From assembly GCA_039801465.1 (NCBI GenBank), contig JBDRUT010000002.1:62001-126000 (forward strand): DNA of 64,000 nucleotides, written 5' to 3'. The translations under genes were made by a program, and so were the position numbers. Source of the stretch: JAOABV01 sp039801465 (GTDB taxonomy: Bacteria > Hydrothermota > Tepidihabitantia > Tepidihabitantales > CAIPLT01). Below, piece after piece: positions 41,255-51,146 of this stretch. The first letter of the stretch is position 1; each line of letters opens with the position of its first letter. The notes beneath the pieces were generated by a model. That model was not told the origin of the DNA, did not search any database, and saw nothing but the letters and a program-made list of their open reading frames with translations.

Positions 41255-42547
41255 ATGAATATCAGAAATAAAATAAGATCTCATAAATTAAGCAAAAGTA
41301 AAATTTGTTTTTCTGTTATCATCTCTATTAGCGTTATTTTAACTGCCAATAACAGCCTAGGTTTTTCCTATACCACTTCAAGATTTCTTGAACCAAATCC
41401 GGCATATTGGCAAATATCAAATAAACCAGCGTATTCATTAAGATACTTAAACTTTGATATTAATCTTTTCAATAATTCGATTTCGTTCTCAAGTTATAAT
41501 CGGCATTTTAATAAAGACCCGGATTGGGATAGTACTCAAAAAATGGCAATTCTTAATAGTATTCCAAACAGTGGTCTTCAGTTTAGTGGCAGTGGTGCTG
41601 TAGTCCCTCTTGCATTTTTCTCACCTTGGGCAGGCATTTCTCTTCAATATCACGAATTACTATCAGCAAAACTTCCTAGAGAGTTATTTGAATTAATCTT
41701 ATTAGGAAATGAAATTAACCGACAATATGACTTATCTAATATCGGAATTAATGAACTCGGTTATTTTGATTTAGCCTTAGAACTAAGTTATCCCCTAATA
41801 AATCGAGAGCGGGAAATCGAGTTACTGAAAATTCCTCAACTCCAATCACTAAATATCGGCTGTCGGTTACACGGACTTAAAGGCCGAGGTGTTATTACTA
41901 CAGACTCAGCTTACGGAATGTTAATTACAACGCCGGATGTTTTTATCGCACGAGAAAAATTATTAATATCAACTGCATCTGGTTCTAATATTAGTTATGC
42001 ATTAGATTTAGGAGTAACTGCTCAGCCCTTACCAAGTCTTATGTTCGGATTAGCAATACTCAATCTCAATAACGGATTTTTTTGGTCCAAAAGTCCAAAA
42101 CAGATATTACTTAAACTTGATATTGACTCGCTGAGTGTCCAAAGATATTTAGATTCTTCTGATGTTAATTTATTTGTTCATTCAGAAGACACATCTTATC
42201 AAATTTCTCCATTTAAAACCTCAATGCCCGCAAAGATTCTATTTCAGATAAGTTATCAACCGATAGATTTTATAATTCTTTCTTCTAATTACTATTATTA
42301 TCTTTCTCGTAGTAAATTCATCGATAATATTGTCCATTCAATACATCTAAATTCAGAGTTCTTAATTAAAAGATTTTTTAATCCTGAACTCACATTGACA
42401 ACTGATTTCAAAAATATTGGAATCGGAACAAATTTAAGATTTGCCATAAAAGGATTTAATTTCAACCTTGGAGTTGTCCAAAAAAATGGCTTTATAACTA
42501 AATCAAAAGGACTAGGAATCAGCTTAAATTTTGCTCAAAATTGGTAA
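41255..42547 (+). CDS. Outer membrane beta-barrel protein (DUF5723-like)
   Basis: 430 residues with a signal peptide (CFSVIISISVILTANNSLG). Opening FSYTTSRFLEPNPAYW and the repeating alternation of hydrophobic strands and short turns up to the end GISLNFAQNW fit FCB outer membrane proteins related to PorV/DUF5723. Such proteins span the outer membrane and may help attach or transport cargo. Assignment is by pattern only. It is co-directional with, and close to, the preceding lipoprotein gene. Confidence 0.55.
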   Translation: MNIRNKIRSHKLSKSKICFSVIISISVILTANNSLGFSYTTSRFLEPNPAYWQISNKPAYSLRYLNFDINLFNNSISFSSYNRHFNKDPDWDSTQKMAILNSIPNSGLQFSGSGAVVPLAFFSPWAGISLQYHELLSAKLPRELFELILLGNEINRQYDLSNIGINELGYFDLALELSYPLINREREIELLKIPQLQSLNIGCRLHGLKGRGVITTDSAYGMLITTPDVFIAREKLLISTASGSNISYALDLGVTAQPLPSLMFGLAILNLNNGFFWSKSPKQILLKLDIDSLSVQRYLDSSDVNLFVHSEDTSYQISPFKTSMPAKILFQISYQPIDFIILSSNYYYYLSRSKFIDNIVHSIHLNSEFLIKRFFNPELTLTTDFKNIGIGTNLRFAIKGFNFNLGVVQKNGFITKSKGLGISLNFAQNW

Positions 42548-43077
42548 GACTTCCTTAGATTAAAAGAATCTTAACCACGAATAGAATTGATTACACAAAT
42601 TGAATTTAAACTATTCTTAGCACTATCTTCCATTATGGACAATTTTTGTTCCGTTTTCTAAAATCAATAATTCTTTTAACATCTCATTTTGGCTAATATC
42701 GATAAGTCACAAAATAAGAAAATCATATTTTATTTTTGGGGATTCTTCTGACATTCTCGGTAGTATGATAGGTGAGCCGATCGGCAATCCTTAGGCTTTC
42801 CCATCTGACATCTAAACCAGCCAATATTTAGATTGTCTTCTTGGTTACTGATTGATTTAGACCTTGAATTATCAATAGGATAATAGGTCAAGTAACCCTA
42901 TCTTCAATCTATTGTGTCAAACTGCCCGTTTGTAATACTAATAACTATTTTACTTAAAATAAGTGAGATTATAGTATTTATTGACCTTCTTCGCCTAATC
43001 TAAAACCGTCTTTATCGTTAAATTTTATGTGGGTAAGTGATTAAACTTTTACTCAGTTCGTTTTATATAGGTATCAG
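42548..43077. other. Convergent spacer
   Basis: 530 bases between convergent genes. It contains the palindrome GCCGATCGGC at about 42774 and an 18-codon minus-strand open stretch ending GEEGQ near 42985, perhaps a gene tail. No convincing gene or strong terminator. Confidence 0.45.
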
Positions 43078-44229
43078 TTACGGTTGCACAGTGGCAATAT
43101 ATTTTTGTTCGCCATTCTGGTATTGCAGAATTACTGCATTTTTAACCGGATTGCCAAAAACATCAAAAGTAATATTACCCGATACGGTTGGAAAGTTAGT
43201 TAATTTGGTTAAAGCATCACGCACTAATGTTGGGTCGTCTTTTCCCGCAAGACGAATTCCTTCAATAAGTAAAAGCGCTGCATCATAACCGAGGGTTGCT
43301 AAAGCATCGGGTTTGGAACCGTATTTCTTCTCATATTTCTGAACCCATTCTTGAACTTCCGGTCTTGGGTCTTGGGGCGAGTAGTGATTTGTGAAATAAC
43401 CACCGTTTATGGCATCACCGGCAATTTTAGTCATCTCAGGCGAATCCCAACCATCGCCACCTAAGAAGACTGACTTGATTCCTAAAGCCCGTGCTTGTTT
43501 TACAATCAAACCTACTTTATTATAATAATCCGGTATAAATAATACATCCGGATTTTCTGCTTTTACTTTGGTCAATAATGCTGAAAAATCAACATCGTCT
43601 TTTCCATAAGATTCGTAAACCGATATTTTACCGCCTAACTTTGTAAAGGCATCCTTATAAAACTCTGCTAAACCTTTGACATAATCATTGGAAATATCAT
43701 AGAGAATAGCGGAATTTTTTGCCTTTAAATTTTCAATCGCAAATTTGGCTGCAACTGTTCCTTGAAATGGGTCAATAAAGCAGGCTCGAAAAATATAGTC
43801 CTTACGCTCACCATTATCTCTGACCGTTACTTTCGGATTAGTTGAAGTCGGAGTTATCATAACAACTTTTGCTTGTTGGCATATTTCAGAAAGCGGTATC
43901 GATGATTTAGAAGCAACTGAGCCGATGATGAATTTAACTTTATCTTGATTTATGAGTTTGCTACACGCATTGGCTGCTTCGGTTGGATCGTTTTTATCGT
44001 CTGCGGTGATGACTTTTAATTGTTTGCCATTAATACCACCTTTGAGATTAACTTCTTCAATTGCTAAAAGCACACTATTGCGCACGGATTCGCCAAAAGT
44101 TTTAACATCACCGGTTATCGGCACAATCAAACCAATCTTAATTATATTGCTCTCTTTGGGTCCACAGGCAAAATTAAAAAACAAAAGACACCCACAAATT
44201 AGTAAATTTACAATAAGCGATTTTTTCAT
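43078..44229 (-). CDS. Branched-chain amino acid type ABC transporter binding lipoprotein (LivJ family)
   Basis: 383 residues, lipoprotein signal CLLFFNFACG. The periplasmic-binding fold type I is clear: IKIGLIVPITGDVKTFGESV, GGINGKQLKVITADDKNDPTEA, FIIGSVASKSSIPLSEICQQ, VMITPTSTNP, DALATLGYDAALLLIEGI. The family binds leucine-type amino acids or other small ligands. Permease and ATPase genes are not adjacent, so the partner lies elsewhere. It is downstream of the ribosomal operon on the same strand but has its own ribosome site (GGGAG). Confidence 0.88.
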   Translation of the reverse strand: MKKSLIVNLLICGCLLFFNFACGPKESNIIKIGLIVPITGDVKTFGESVRNSVLLAIEEVNLKGGINGKQLKVITADDKNDPTEAANACSKLINQDKVKFIIGSVASKSSIPLSEICQQAKVVMITPTSTNPKVTVRDNGERKDYIFRACFIDPFQGTVAAKFAIENLKAKNSAILYDISNDYVKGLAEFYKDAFTKLGGKISVYESYGKDDVDFSALLTKVKAENPDVLFIPDYYNKVGLIVKQARALGIKSVFLGGDGWDSPEMTKIAGDAINGGYFTNHYSPQDPRPEVQEWVQKYEKKYGSKPDALATLGYDAALLLIEGIRLAGKDDPTLVRDALTKLTNFPTVSGNITFDVFGNPVKNAVILQYQNGEQKYIATVQP

Positions 44230-44365
44230 ATTTAACTCCCTTTTAATTATATTGATAAGATTTTTTTATTATTCTGGAGTATCCTCATTTTGGATTTCTA
44301 CTTATTTCTATGTATATAGGCTGTCGGTACATTTTCTTACAACAATTTTTCCGAAGTCTTTTTGT

Positions 44366-44755
44366 TTACCAAACTTGGCAGATAACCTCGCCGCCGACAT
44401 GCTCTTTACGCGCCTCACGGTCAGTTAATACTCCTTTCGGCGTCGAAAGAATTGTAATTCCTAATCCACCAATTGCTAATGGTATCTCTTTGTAACTACA
44501 ATAAACTCGGCGTGATTGACGGGAAATTCGTTTTAGCCCGAAAATTGCTGGTTTACCACTTTCATCGTATTTTAATTGGATGCTAATTGTTTTTTTTATT
44601 TTCCCACCACCTAATGTGAAATTATTGATATAGCCTTCTTCTAATAAGATTCGGGCGATTTCATATTTTAGTTTGGTATAAGGAATTTTAACTTCTTTAT
44701 GTTTTGCTTTTAGCGCATTACGAATACGCGTTAACATATCAGCAATTTGGTCCAT
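44366..44755 (-). CDS. rpsH: 30S ribosomal protein S8
   Basis: 129 residues: MDQIADMLTRIRNALKAKHKEV and the C-terminal STPKGVLTDREARKEHVGGEVIC signature. Binds 16S rRNA helix 21. Last gene of the S10/spc cluster here; rplF, rplR, rpsE, rpmD, rplO and secY do not follow. Confidence 0.96.
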   Translation of the reverse strand: MDQIADMLTRIRNALKAKHKEVKIPYTKLKYEIARILLEEGYINNFTLGGGKIKKTISIQLKYDESGKPAIFGLKRISRQSRRVYCSYKEIPLAIGGLGITILSTPKGVLTDREARKEHVGGEVICQVW

Positions 44756-44826
44756 AGTCTTATCTCCCGTTTAATCGATTAAAATTTAGCATTATCTTTA
44801 GAAAATCGTTTGTCACCATTTGACTC

Positions 44827-45012
44827 TTACCAGGTTGCTTTTCGCAAACCAGGAATCTCTCCTTTTAAGGCTAATTCGCGTAGACAGAGTCGACACAAAC
44901 CGAATTTCCGATAGTAGGCACGTCGACGAAAACATCTTTGACAACGATTATATTTTCTTACGGCAAATTTGGGCTCTCGCTGTGATTTAACAATCAAACA
45001 TCTTCGCGCCAT
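44827..45012 (-). CDS. rpsN: 30S ribosomal protein S14, zinc-binding type
   Basis: 61 residues with the CxxC-x12-CxxC zinc knuckle (NRCQRCFRRRAYYRKFGLCRLCLREL) and the end GEIPGLRKATW, which is the short S14 type Z form. Confidence 0.95.
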   Translation of the reverse strand: MARRCLIVKSQREPKFAVRKYNRCQRCFRRRAYYRKFGLCRLCLRELALKGEIPGLRKATW

Positions 45013-45122
45013 TATTAGTAATTCTCCTTTTTTAATACTAAAAATAATGTATTTACATTATGCAGTATTTTTGGCTGACTTGAACATTGTGTAATTAACA
45101 TTGCTCTCACTTTTTTCTCCAT

Positions 45123-45671
45123 TTATTTTCCTTTTCGAAACGGCATTCCTAATTCTTCCAATAATGCTTTTGCTTCATCATCATGTTTTGCATTTGTTAA
45201 GATTGTAATATCCATACCGAAAACCTTTTTAATTTTACTAACTTCAATTTCCGGAAATATTATCTGTTCGGATATTCCTAAGGTATAACCGCCGCGGCCA
45301 TCGAACGATTCTGGCGAGAACCCTCGAAAGTCACGAATTCGGGGTGCAGCAAAATTAAAGAAGCGGTCGATAAACTCATACATTCGATTACCGCGTAATG
45401 TAACCTTGACACCAATTGGTAGGCCAGCACGAAGTTTAAATGCTGAAATTGCTCGGTGCGCTCGGGTAATAACTGGTTTCTGACCAGTAATGACAGCCAA
45501 ATCTTCGCTGATAACTTCTAATATTTTCGGGTCCGCAACCGCCTCACCGGCACCGACATTAATTACTACTTTCAACAACTTCGGTACCTGATGAATATTC
45601 TTATAGCCGAATCGTTCCATCAAATTTTTTCTGATTTTAGTATAGTATAGTTCCTTTAATCTTGGTACCAT
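45123..45671 (-). CDS. rplE: 50S ribosomal protein L5
   Basis: 182 residues: MVPRLKELYYTKIRKNLMER, KVVINVGAGEAVADPKILE, GQKPVITRAHRAISAFKLR, GISEQIIFPEIEVSKI. It binds 5S rRNA. Overlaps rplX by one base. Confidence 0.96.
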   Translation of the reverse strand: MVPRLKELYYTKIRKNLMERFGYKNIHQVPKLLKVVINVGAGEAVADPKILEVISEDLAVITGQKPVITRAHRAISAFKLRAGLPIGVKVTLRGNRMYEFIDRFFNFAAPRIRDFRGFSPESFDGRGGYTLGISEQIIFPEIEVSKIKKVFGMDITILTNAKHDDEAKALLEELGMPFRKGK

Positions 45672-45991
45672 TAATCGATAATCTCCTCACAAAGTTTACA
45701 AATTCTGGTTCGTTTGCCTTCAACTACTTCTCGTTTGACCTTTGTCATTTTACCGCATTTCGGACATAACAATGCCAGTTTAGAAATATCTAACGGATTC
45801 GGCAAATCGATAATACCACCGGGTTGCGTTGCTTTTTGGGTTCTCTTATGTTTCTTCGCCAAGTTCACGCCTTCAACAATTGCTCTTACTCGGTCTTTTT
45901 CTTTAATAATTTCCAAAACCTTTCCCCTTTTGCCTTTTGATTCACCGGAGATAACTTCAACTAAATCACCTTTTCTAATTTTTATGCTCAT
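45671..45991 (-). CDS. rplX: 50S ribosomal protein L24
   Basis: 106 residues: KIRKGDLVEVISGESKGKRG (KOW motif) and a C-terminal zinc-ribbon-like pair (CPKC, CKLC). Early 50S assembly protein. Overlaps rplN by four bases. Confidence 0.95.
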   Translation of the reverse strand: MSIKIRKGDLVEVISGESKGKRGKVLEIIKEKDRVRAIVEGVNLAKKHKRTQKATQPGGIIDLPNPLDISKLALLCPKCGKMTKVKREVVEGKRTRICKLCEEIID

Positions 45992-46356
45992 ACAACCTCT
46001 GCAGCCAATGATACAATTTTGGTATATTGGCGGTCTCTAACTTCCCGAGCCACAGGTCCGAACACACGGGTCCCTCTGGGTTCGCCTTTATCATCAATTA
46101 ACACGCAAGCGTTGTCATCAAAACGGACATAGGTTCCGTCGGGTCTGCGATATTCTTTTCTTTGTCGGACAATTACTGCTCGGGCTTTATCGCCTTTTTT
46201 AATTGGTGCATTGGGTAAGGCATCTTTGATTGTGACGACCACCACATCACCAACATAACTAAATCTTCTTTTCGAACCGCCTAATACTTTTATAACCATT
46301 GCGACTCGTGCACCAGTATTATCGGCTACGGTCAATCGGGTAAAATCTTGTATCAT
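45988..46356 (-). CDS. rplN: 50S ribosomal protein L14
   Basis: 122 residues: MIQDFTRLTVADNTGARVAM, VIVRQRKEYRRPDGTYVRFD and GPVAREVRDRQYTKIVSLA. Target surface of RsfS, which is also encoded in this window. Confidence 0.97.
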   Translation of the reverse strand: MIQDFTRLTVADNTGARVAMVIKVLGGSKRRFSYVGDVVVVTIKDALPNAPIKKGDKARAVIVRQRKEYRRPDGTYVRFDDNACVLIDDKGEPRGTRVFGPVAREVRDRQYTKIVSLAAEVV

Positions 46357-46385
46357 ATTTCTTGTGCTAACTTAAAATTTTTATA

Positions 46386-46628
46386 CTATGCATTTGATTC
46401 ATAAATTCTTACAACTCGCCACCGCTTTAATTTTGAAAGTGGCCGGGTCGATTCTAAAAGCACTTGGTCGCCGATTTTACATTCGTTCTTCTCATCGTGC
46501 GCATAAAGTTTTGTCCGTTTAGTAATATATTTTTTATATTTCGGATGGAGCACTTTGCGTTCTACAACCACAACAACAGTCTTATTCATCTTATTACTAA
46601 TAACTATTCCCTTTACCTGTTTTGCCAT
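46386..46628 (-). CDS. rpsQ: 30S ribosomal protein S17
   Basis: 80 residues: GIVISNKMNKTVVVVVERKV, HPKYKKYITKRTKLYAHDE and STRPLSKLKRWRVVRI. Abuts rpmC with one-base overlap. Confidence 0.96.
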   Translation of the reverse strand: MAKQVKGIVISNKMNKTVVVVVERKVLHPKYKKYITKRTKLYAHDEKNECKIGDQVLLESTRPLSKLKRWRVVRIYESNA

Positions 46629-46858
46629 TATTCTTTCCTCGTTTTAGTTTCGGCAGAAGTTTTTGCCGGTTCTTGTTCTTTTTCTTTTAGAATTGTCATC
46701 AAACGCGCAATATCCCGTCGTAATGTTCTCAGGCGCAATGGGTTCGGTAATTCTTCTGTTGCTCGACGCATTCTGAGCTTAAAATGTTCTTCTTTTAGTT
46801 CCTTAATCATTCGCACAATCTCTTCTTTGGTCATATTCCGAATTTCTGATGGTTTCAT
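46628..46858 (-). CDS. rpmC: 50S ribosomal protein L29
   Basis: 76 residues: MKPSEIRNMTKEEIVRMIKE, LKEEHFKLRMRRATEELPN, RRDIARLMTIL, plus a charged tail rich in Lys, Glu and Thr. Confidence 0.93.
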   Translation of the reverse strand: MKPSEIRNMTKEEIVRMIKELKEEHFKLRMRRATEELPNPLRLRTLRRDIARLMTILKEKEQEPAKTSAETKTRKE

Positions 46859-46943
46859 AACTTATTCCTTATCAATAGAACTAATATCATCTACTCTGTT
46901 AATATTATCGGTTATCTGAGGTACTGTTTTCACTAAGTAATTT

Positions 46944-47372
46944 TTAGTATGCTTCATAACTTATCTCTTCACGATGAATAATATGACTTTTGCATGGTAA
47001 TTTACTTGCAGCCCGTCGTAATGCTTCGTGAGCCTCATTTTCCGGCAGACCTTCTAACTCAAAAATAACTCTTCCTGGTTTTACAACTGCCACCCAAAAT
47101 TCCGGATTACCTTTTCCTTTTCCCATTCTGGTCTCTGCGGGTTTTTTTGTAACTGGTTTATCCGGGAAAATTCGCACCCAAACTTTACCACTCTTTTTTA
47201 AGAACTTAGCAATCGCAACTCGGGCGGCTTCAATTTGCCGAGCAGTAATCCAGGCTGGTTCTAAGACCTGCAAACCAATTTCACCAAAATCAAGTTTATT
47301 TGCTCGCGTGGCTTTACCTTTTCTCCGACCTCGCTGTTGTTTACGATATTTTACGCGTTTCGGCATTAACAT
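46944..47372 (-). CDS. rplP: 50S ribosomal protein L16
   Basis: 142 residues: MLMPKRVKYRKQQRGRRKGK, PAWITARQIEAARVAI, MGKGKGNPEFWVAVVKPGRV. Lies near the A site. Confidence 0.96.
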   Translation of the reverse strand: MLMPKRVKYRKQQRGRRKGKATRANKLDFGEIGLQVLEPAWITARQIEAARVAIAKFLKKSGKVWVRIFPDKPVTKKPAETRMGKGKGNPEFWVAVVKPGRVIFELEGLPENEAHEALRRAASKLPCKSHIIHREEISYEAY

Positions 47373-47376
47373 AATT

Positions 47377-48015
47377 TTAGCTCCTTGCTTCTGGTGTTAC
47401 ATCACCTTTATAGATCCATACTTTACAACCAATCGTACCATAGATTGTTTTAGAAACTGCGCAATAATAATCGATATCGGCTTTCAGGGTTTGTAGAGGA
47501 ACGCGACCTTCTTGATACCATTGAGACCGAGCAATTTCCGCTCCGGCTAATCGGCCGGAAACCATAACTTTAATACCTTGAGCGCCAAGCCGCATTGCTT
47601 GAGTTACTGCCCGTTTCATTGCTCGGCGGTGAGCCACGCGTTGTTCTAATTGTCGGGCAATACTTTCTGCAACTAATTTTGCTTCTAATTCCGGCACTCG
47701 AACTGCTTCTACCACAATCTGGACATCTCGGTTAATAAGCTGTTTAATTTCTTGGCGTAATGCATCTAATGCTTGACGACCCTTACCAAAGACCACACCG
47801 GGCCGAGCCGTATAAATTGTAATCGTCGTTTTTGCCACCACGCGCTCGATTTTAATATTGGCAATCATTGCATCCTGTAATTTTGTCTCGATATACCGTC
47901 TAATCTTCAAATCTTCTAAAAGATAATCGCGATAGTTTCTGGAACTGAACCAAGAAGATTTCCAGTCTTTCGTAATTCCTAATCTAAATCCAATTGGATG
48001 TGTCTTTTGTCCCAT
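47377..48015 (-). CDS. rpsC: 30S ribosomal protein S3
   Basis: 212 residues: MGQKTHPIGFRLGITKDWKS, the KH domain around GVVFGKGRQALDALRQEI, and GRLAGAEIARSQWYQEGRVP. Forms the mRNA entry with S4. Confidence 0.96.
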   Translation of the reverse strand: MGQKTHPIGFRLGITKDWKSSWFSSRNYRDYLLEDLKIRRYIETKLQDAMIANIKIERVVAKTTITIYTARPGVVFGKGRQALDALRQEIKQLINRDVQIVVEAVRVPELEAKLVAESIARQLEQRVAHRRAMKRAVTQAMRLGAQGIKVMVSGRLAGAEIARSQWYQEGRVPLQTLKADIDYYCAVSKTIYGTIGCKVWIYKGDVTPEARS

Positions 48016-48368
48016 TATGCAATCTCCTCTTTAGTCGCGACTGTAATATTAATATGACAAGTCCTTCGCAATATCATATTCGCAGAACCGCGAGGACCCG
48101 CGCGAAATCGTTTCATCATCGGTCCGGGATCAGCAGTCGCTGATTTAACAAACAAATCCTTTTCATCTAACTTGGCTTTACCGACTTTAACCATCGCATT
48201 AGCCACTGCTGATTTCAAGGTCTTAACAATTGGCGTTTTTGATGGCTTGGGCAGAAATTTTAGAATTGCCATTGCTTTGGGCACAGGTTTATTGCGAATT
48301 AACCTAAGAATTCGGTTCATCTTCTTCGCTGACACACGCTGATAACGGGCACGAGCAACTGCTTCCAT
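48015..48368 (-). CDS. rplV: 50S ribosomal protein L22
   Basis: The start at 48368 gives MEAVARARYQRVSAKKMNRI, the normal opening, with AGGAG ten bases upstream; a longer frame from 48449 would run antiparallel in register through the rpsS end. RRTCHINITVATKE closes the 117-residue protein. Confidence 0.93.
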   Translation of the reverse strand: MEAVARARYQRVSAKKMNRILRLIRNKPVPKAMAILKFLPKPSKTPIVKTLKSAVANAMVKVGKAKLDEKDLFVKSATADPGPMMKRFRAGPRGSANMILRRTCHINITVATKEEIA

Positions 48369-48369
48369 A

Positions 48370-48663
48370 TTATTCTTTCTCCTCTTCTTCTTTCTTTTCC
48401 CGACGCTGACCAGAATGAGCACGGAAGGTTCTCGTTGGTGCAAATTCACCTAAACGATGACCGACCATCCTTTCAGTAATATAAACTGGAATAAATCTAT
48501 TGCCATTATGAACCGCAATCGTATGTCCAACGAATTCCGGTGGAATCTGCGACCTGCGGGCATAGGTTTTAATAACCTTCCTTTCACCGCGTTCGGTAAT
48601 CTCTTTTATCTTTTTCAATAACTTCTCGTCAACGTATGGTCCTTTTTTAGTTGAACGTCCCAT
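48370..48663 (-). CDS. rpsS: 30S ribosomal protein S19
   Basis: 97 residues: MGRSTKKGPYVDEKLLKKIK, RRSQIPPEFVGHTIAVHNG, MVGHRLGEFAPTRTFRAHS and a glutamate- and lysine-rich tail. One-base overlap with rplB. Confidence 0.96.
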   Translation of the reverse strand: MGRSTKKGPYVDEKLLKKIKEITERGERKVIKTYARRSQIPPEFVGHTIAVHNGNRFIPVYITERMVGHRLGEFAPTRTFRAHSGQRREKKEEEEKE

Positions 48664-49487
48664 TATTTTCTCCTCTGGAGAATGAGTTTTGATGAATGTT
48701 TTTTACTTTTGCGTGTCTTTTTGCCTTTAGCAATTAGTCCTTTTTCTGAACAAGGATGTCTGCCACCAGAAGATTTTCCTTCGCCACCACCCATGGGATG
48801 GTCAACCGGATTCATTGCCACTGCTCGAACTCGAGGTCTAATGCCACGATGACGAGACCGTCCGGCTTTACCAATTGAAATCTCTTTATGGTCAAGATTG
48901 GATACTCTTCCAATCGTTGCATAACAATCTAAAGAAAACTTTCTAATTTCAGAAGACGGCAGTTTAATTACTGCATAATCCCCTTCTTTGGCTAAAATTT
49001 GTGCTGCAGTACCTGCACTTCGAACTAAATACGAATTATAATTAGGATAGAGTTGGAGATTATGAATTTCAACTCCAACTGGGATTGCTGACAAAGGCAT
49101 TGCATTGCCGGGTTTAATCGGAGCGGACTCACCTGACATTATCGTATCACCGACCTTTAAACCTTCTGGTGCTAAAATATACCGGTATTCACCATCTTTA
49201 TAACAGACTAAAGCAATTCTTGCTGAACGATTCGGGTCGTATTCGATAGTCTTTACTGTTGCCTCAATATTATGTTTATCTCGCTTAAAATCAATTATCC
49301 GATAATGTCGCTTTTCACCACCACCACGATATTTTGCAGTAATTCGACCCAAATTATTCCTGCCACCCTTTTTGCGTGCTGGTACTAATAATGGCTTGTA
49401 TGGTTCTGTGGTCGTAATCTCTTCAAAAGTAGACACCGTATAATATCGTCTTGATAACGGCGTTGGTCGATAAGTTTTAATGCCCAT
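48663..49487 (-). CDS. rplB: 50S ribosomal protein L2
   Basis: 274 residues: MGIKTYRPTPLSRRYYTVST, RNNLGRITAKYRGGGEKRHY, and VAMNPVDHPMGGGEGKSSGG near the peptidyl transferase centre. Confidence 0.97.
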   Translation of the reverse strand: MGIKTYRPTPLSRRYYTVSTFEEITTTEPYKPLLVPARKKGGRNNLGRITAKYRGGGEKRHYRIIDFKRDKHNIEATVKTIEYDPNRSARIALVCYKDGEYRYILAPEGLKVGDTIMSGESAPIKPGNAMPLSAIPVGVEIHNLQLYPNYNSYLVRSAGTAAQILAKEGDYAVIKLPSSEIRKFSLDCYATIGRVSNLDHKEISIGKAGRSRHRGIRPRVRAVAMNPVDHPMGGGEGKSSGGRHPCSEKGLIAKGKKTRKSKKHSSKLILQRRK

Positions 49488-49575
49488 AGACTAACACCTC
49501 AAGTCATTACTAATGTTTGTCAAAATCAAACTTGTTTTTATCCCTTCATTAATAAGTTCTAATATAACTTGCATT

Positions 49576-49863
49576 TTACCGCTCCAAACTTTCAATCTTT
49601 TGTCCCGGTTTTAAGGTGACGATTGCTTTTTTCCATTCCGAGCGTCTGCCTTGAAAAATTCCCATCCGTTTCGGTTTTCCGTAATAATTCATTACCCGAA
49701 CCTTATCGACTTTAACTCGAAATGCTTGTTCTACCGCTCTTTTAACATCAATCTTATTACATTTGCGGGCAACTTCAAATACATATTGATTATTTTCCGT
49801 TTTTAACCGTTCGGTTTTTTCCGTAACAATCGGTCGAATCAGTACTTTTGTCGGGTCAATCAT
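49576..49863 (-). CDS. rplW: 50S ribosomal protein L23
   Basis: 95 residues: VLIRPIVTEKTERLKTENNQ, KIDVKRAVEQAFRVKVDKVR, GRRSEWKKAIVTLKPGQKI. Exit-tunnel protein docking trigger factor and SRP. Confidence 0.95.
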   Translation of the reverse strand: MIDPTKVLIRPIVTEKTERLKTENNQYVFEVARKCNKIDVKRAVEQAFRVKVDKVRVMNYYGKPKRMGIFQGRRSEWKKAIVTLKPGQKIESLER

Positions 49864-49865
49864 AA

Positions 49866-50501
49866 TTACTCTCCATCTTTACTCAAACGCTTTTCTATTG
49901 CGGCTAATCCTTTCTGAGTGAATGCCAGATTATCTGACGCAACACACTCGTAAATATTTAAATCTTGTGCCAAAACCAATTCTAAATTCTGAATGTTTCT
50001 ACTTGCCAAAATCATATTCTTAGAAAATGCTTCATTGACCAATATGGTTTTTCCGGAATTTAATCCTAAATTTTTTAGTACTTTTAACATTTCTTTAGTT
50101 TTATGACTTTCCAAATCAAAATCTTCAACAAATTTGATACCTTGTTGTCTCAATTTCATTGACAAAGCAACACATAATGCTTTTCTTTTTTTCTTTTTAG
50201 GTATTTTATAAGAGTAATCTCGTGGTTGGGGACCAAAGACAACTCCACCGCCGACCCAAATTGGTGAACGAATTGAACCGACTCGAGCGCGACCCGTATG
50301 TTTTTGCGCCCAAGGTTTTTTACCACCACCTCGAACTTCACCACGGGTTTTAGTCTTCGCTGTGCCTTGTCTTTGATTAGCCAAATAATTACAGACCGCT
50401 TCCCAAATTAAACCGTTATTATCTTTTTGACCAAAGACAAGTTCGGACAACTCAATCTTATCTTTTACTGTGCCGTCAATTGCTAATAACTCAGCGTACA
50501 T
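49866..50501 (-). CDS. rplD: 50S ribosomal protein L4
   Basis: 211 residues: GTAKTKTRGEVRGGGKKPWA, QKHTGRARVGSIRSPIWVGG and FGPQPRDYSYKIPKKKKRKA, the tunnel extension and basic loop. In many bacteria L4 also feeds back on this operon. Confidence 0.95.
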   Translation of the reverse strand: MYAELLAIDGTVKDKIELSELVFGQKDNNGLIWEAVCNYLANQRQGTAKTKTRGEVRGGGKKPWAQKHTGRARVGSIRSPIWVGGGVVFGPQPRDYSYKIPKKKKRKALCVALSMKLRQQGIKFVEDFDLESHKTKEMLKVLKNLGLNSGKTILVNEAFSKNMILASRNIQNLELVLAQDLNIYECVASDNLAFTQKGLAAIEKRLSKDGE

Positions 50502-50528
50502 TTGTCGTTCACCTTTTAATTATAATCT

Positions 50529-51146
50529 TCATTTTTTCTTTATAATTACTGGCGTATACGAAGAACCAGGAATTGCGCCTTTAATATATAAAAGGTTATT
50601 CTCTTTATCGATTTTAACTACCTGTAGATTTTTAATCGTTACTTTTTCCATACCAAGATGACCAGGCAGATGTCGACCTCGCCAGGGATGTCCTGGAGAA
50701 CTACCAGAACCGACCGAACCAATTCGACGATGCGACATTGAACCATGCGATGCTGGTCCACCATGCCAACCCCATCGTTTCATACCACCAGTAAAACCAC
50801 GGCCTTTAGTTAAGCCTGTTACTGATACTAAATCACCTTCACTAAAAATATCCACTTTCAACTCCTGACCTACTGAATATTTTTCAATCTCACCATTGTT
50901 TAATCTAATTTCTTTTAAAACCTTCGTTGGTTCTAAATTACTCTTCTTAAAATGACCGGTGATTGGTTTATTTGCCTTCGGTTTAGATTCAAAACCTAAT
51001 TGCAGAGCGTCGTAACCATCTTTATCTTTAGTCTTTTTTTGCACGACGAAACACGGACCGGCCTTGACAATTGTTACCGGAATTACCTTGCCGGTATCCG
51101 AAAACAATTGTGACATTTTAACTTTTCTTCCAATTAAACCAATCAT
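50529..51146 (-). CDS. rplC: 50S ribosomal protein L3
   Basis: 205 residues: MIGLIGRKVKMSQLFSDTGK, VTIVKAGPCFVVQKK, TKGRGFTGGMKRWGWHGGPA, RRIGSVGSGSSPGHPWRGR. Overlaps rpsJ by four bases. Confidence 0.96.
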   Translation of the reverse strand: MIGLIGRKVKMSQLFSDTGKVIPVTIVKAGPCFVVQKKTKDKDGYDALQLGFESKPKANKPITGHFKKSNLEPTKVLKEIRLNNGEIEKYSVGQELKVDIFSEGDLVSVTGLTKGRGFTGGMKRWGWHGGPASHGSMSHRRIGSVGSGSSPGHPWRGRHLPGHLGMEKVTIKNLQVVKIDKENNLLYIKGAIPGSSYTPVIIKKK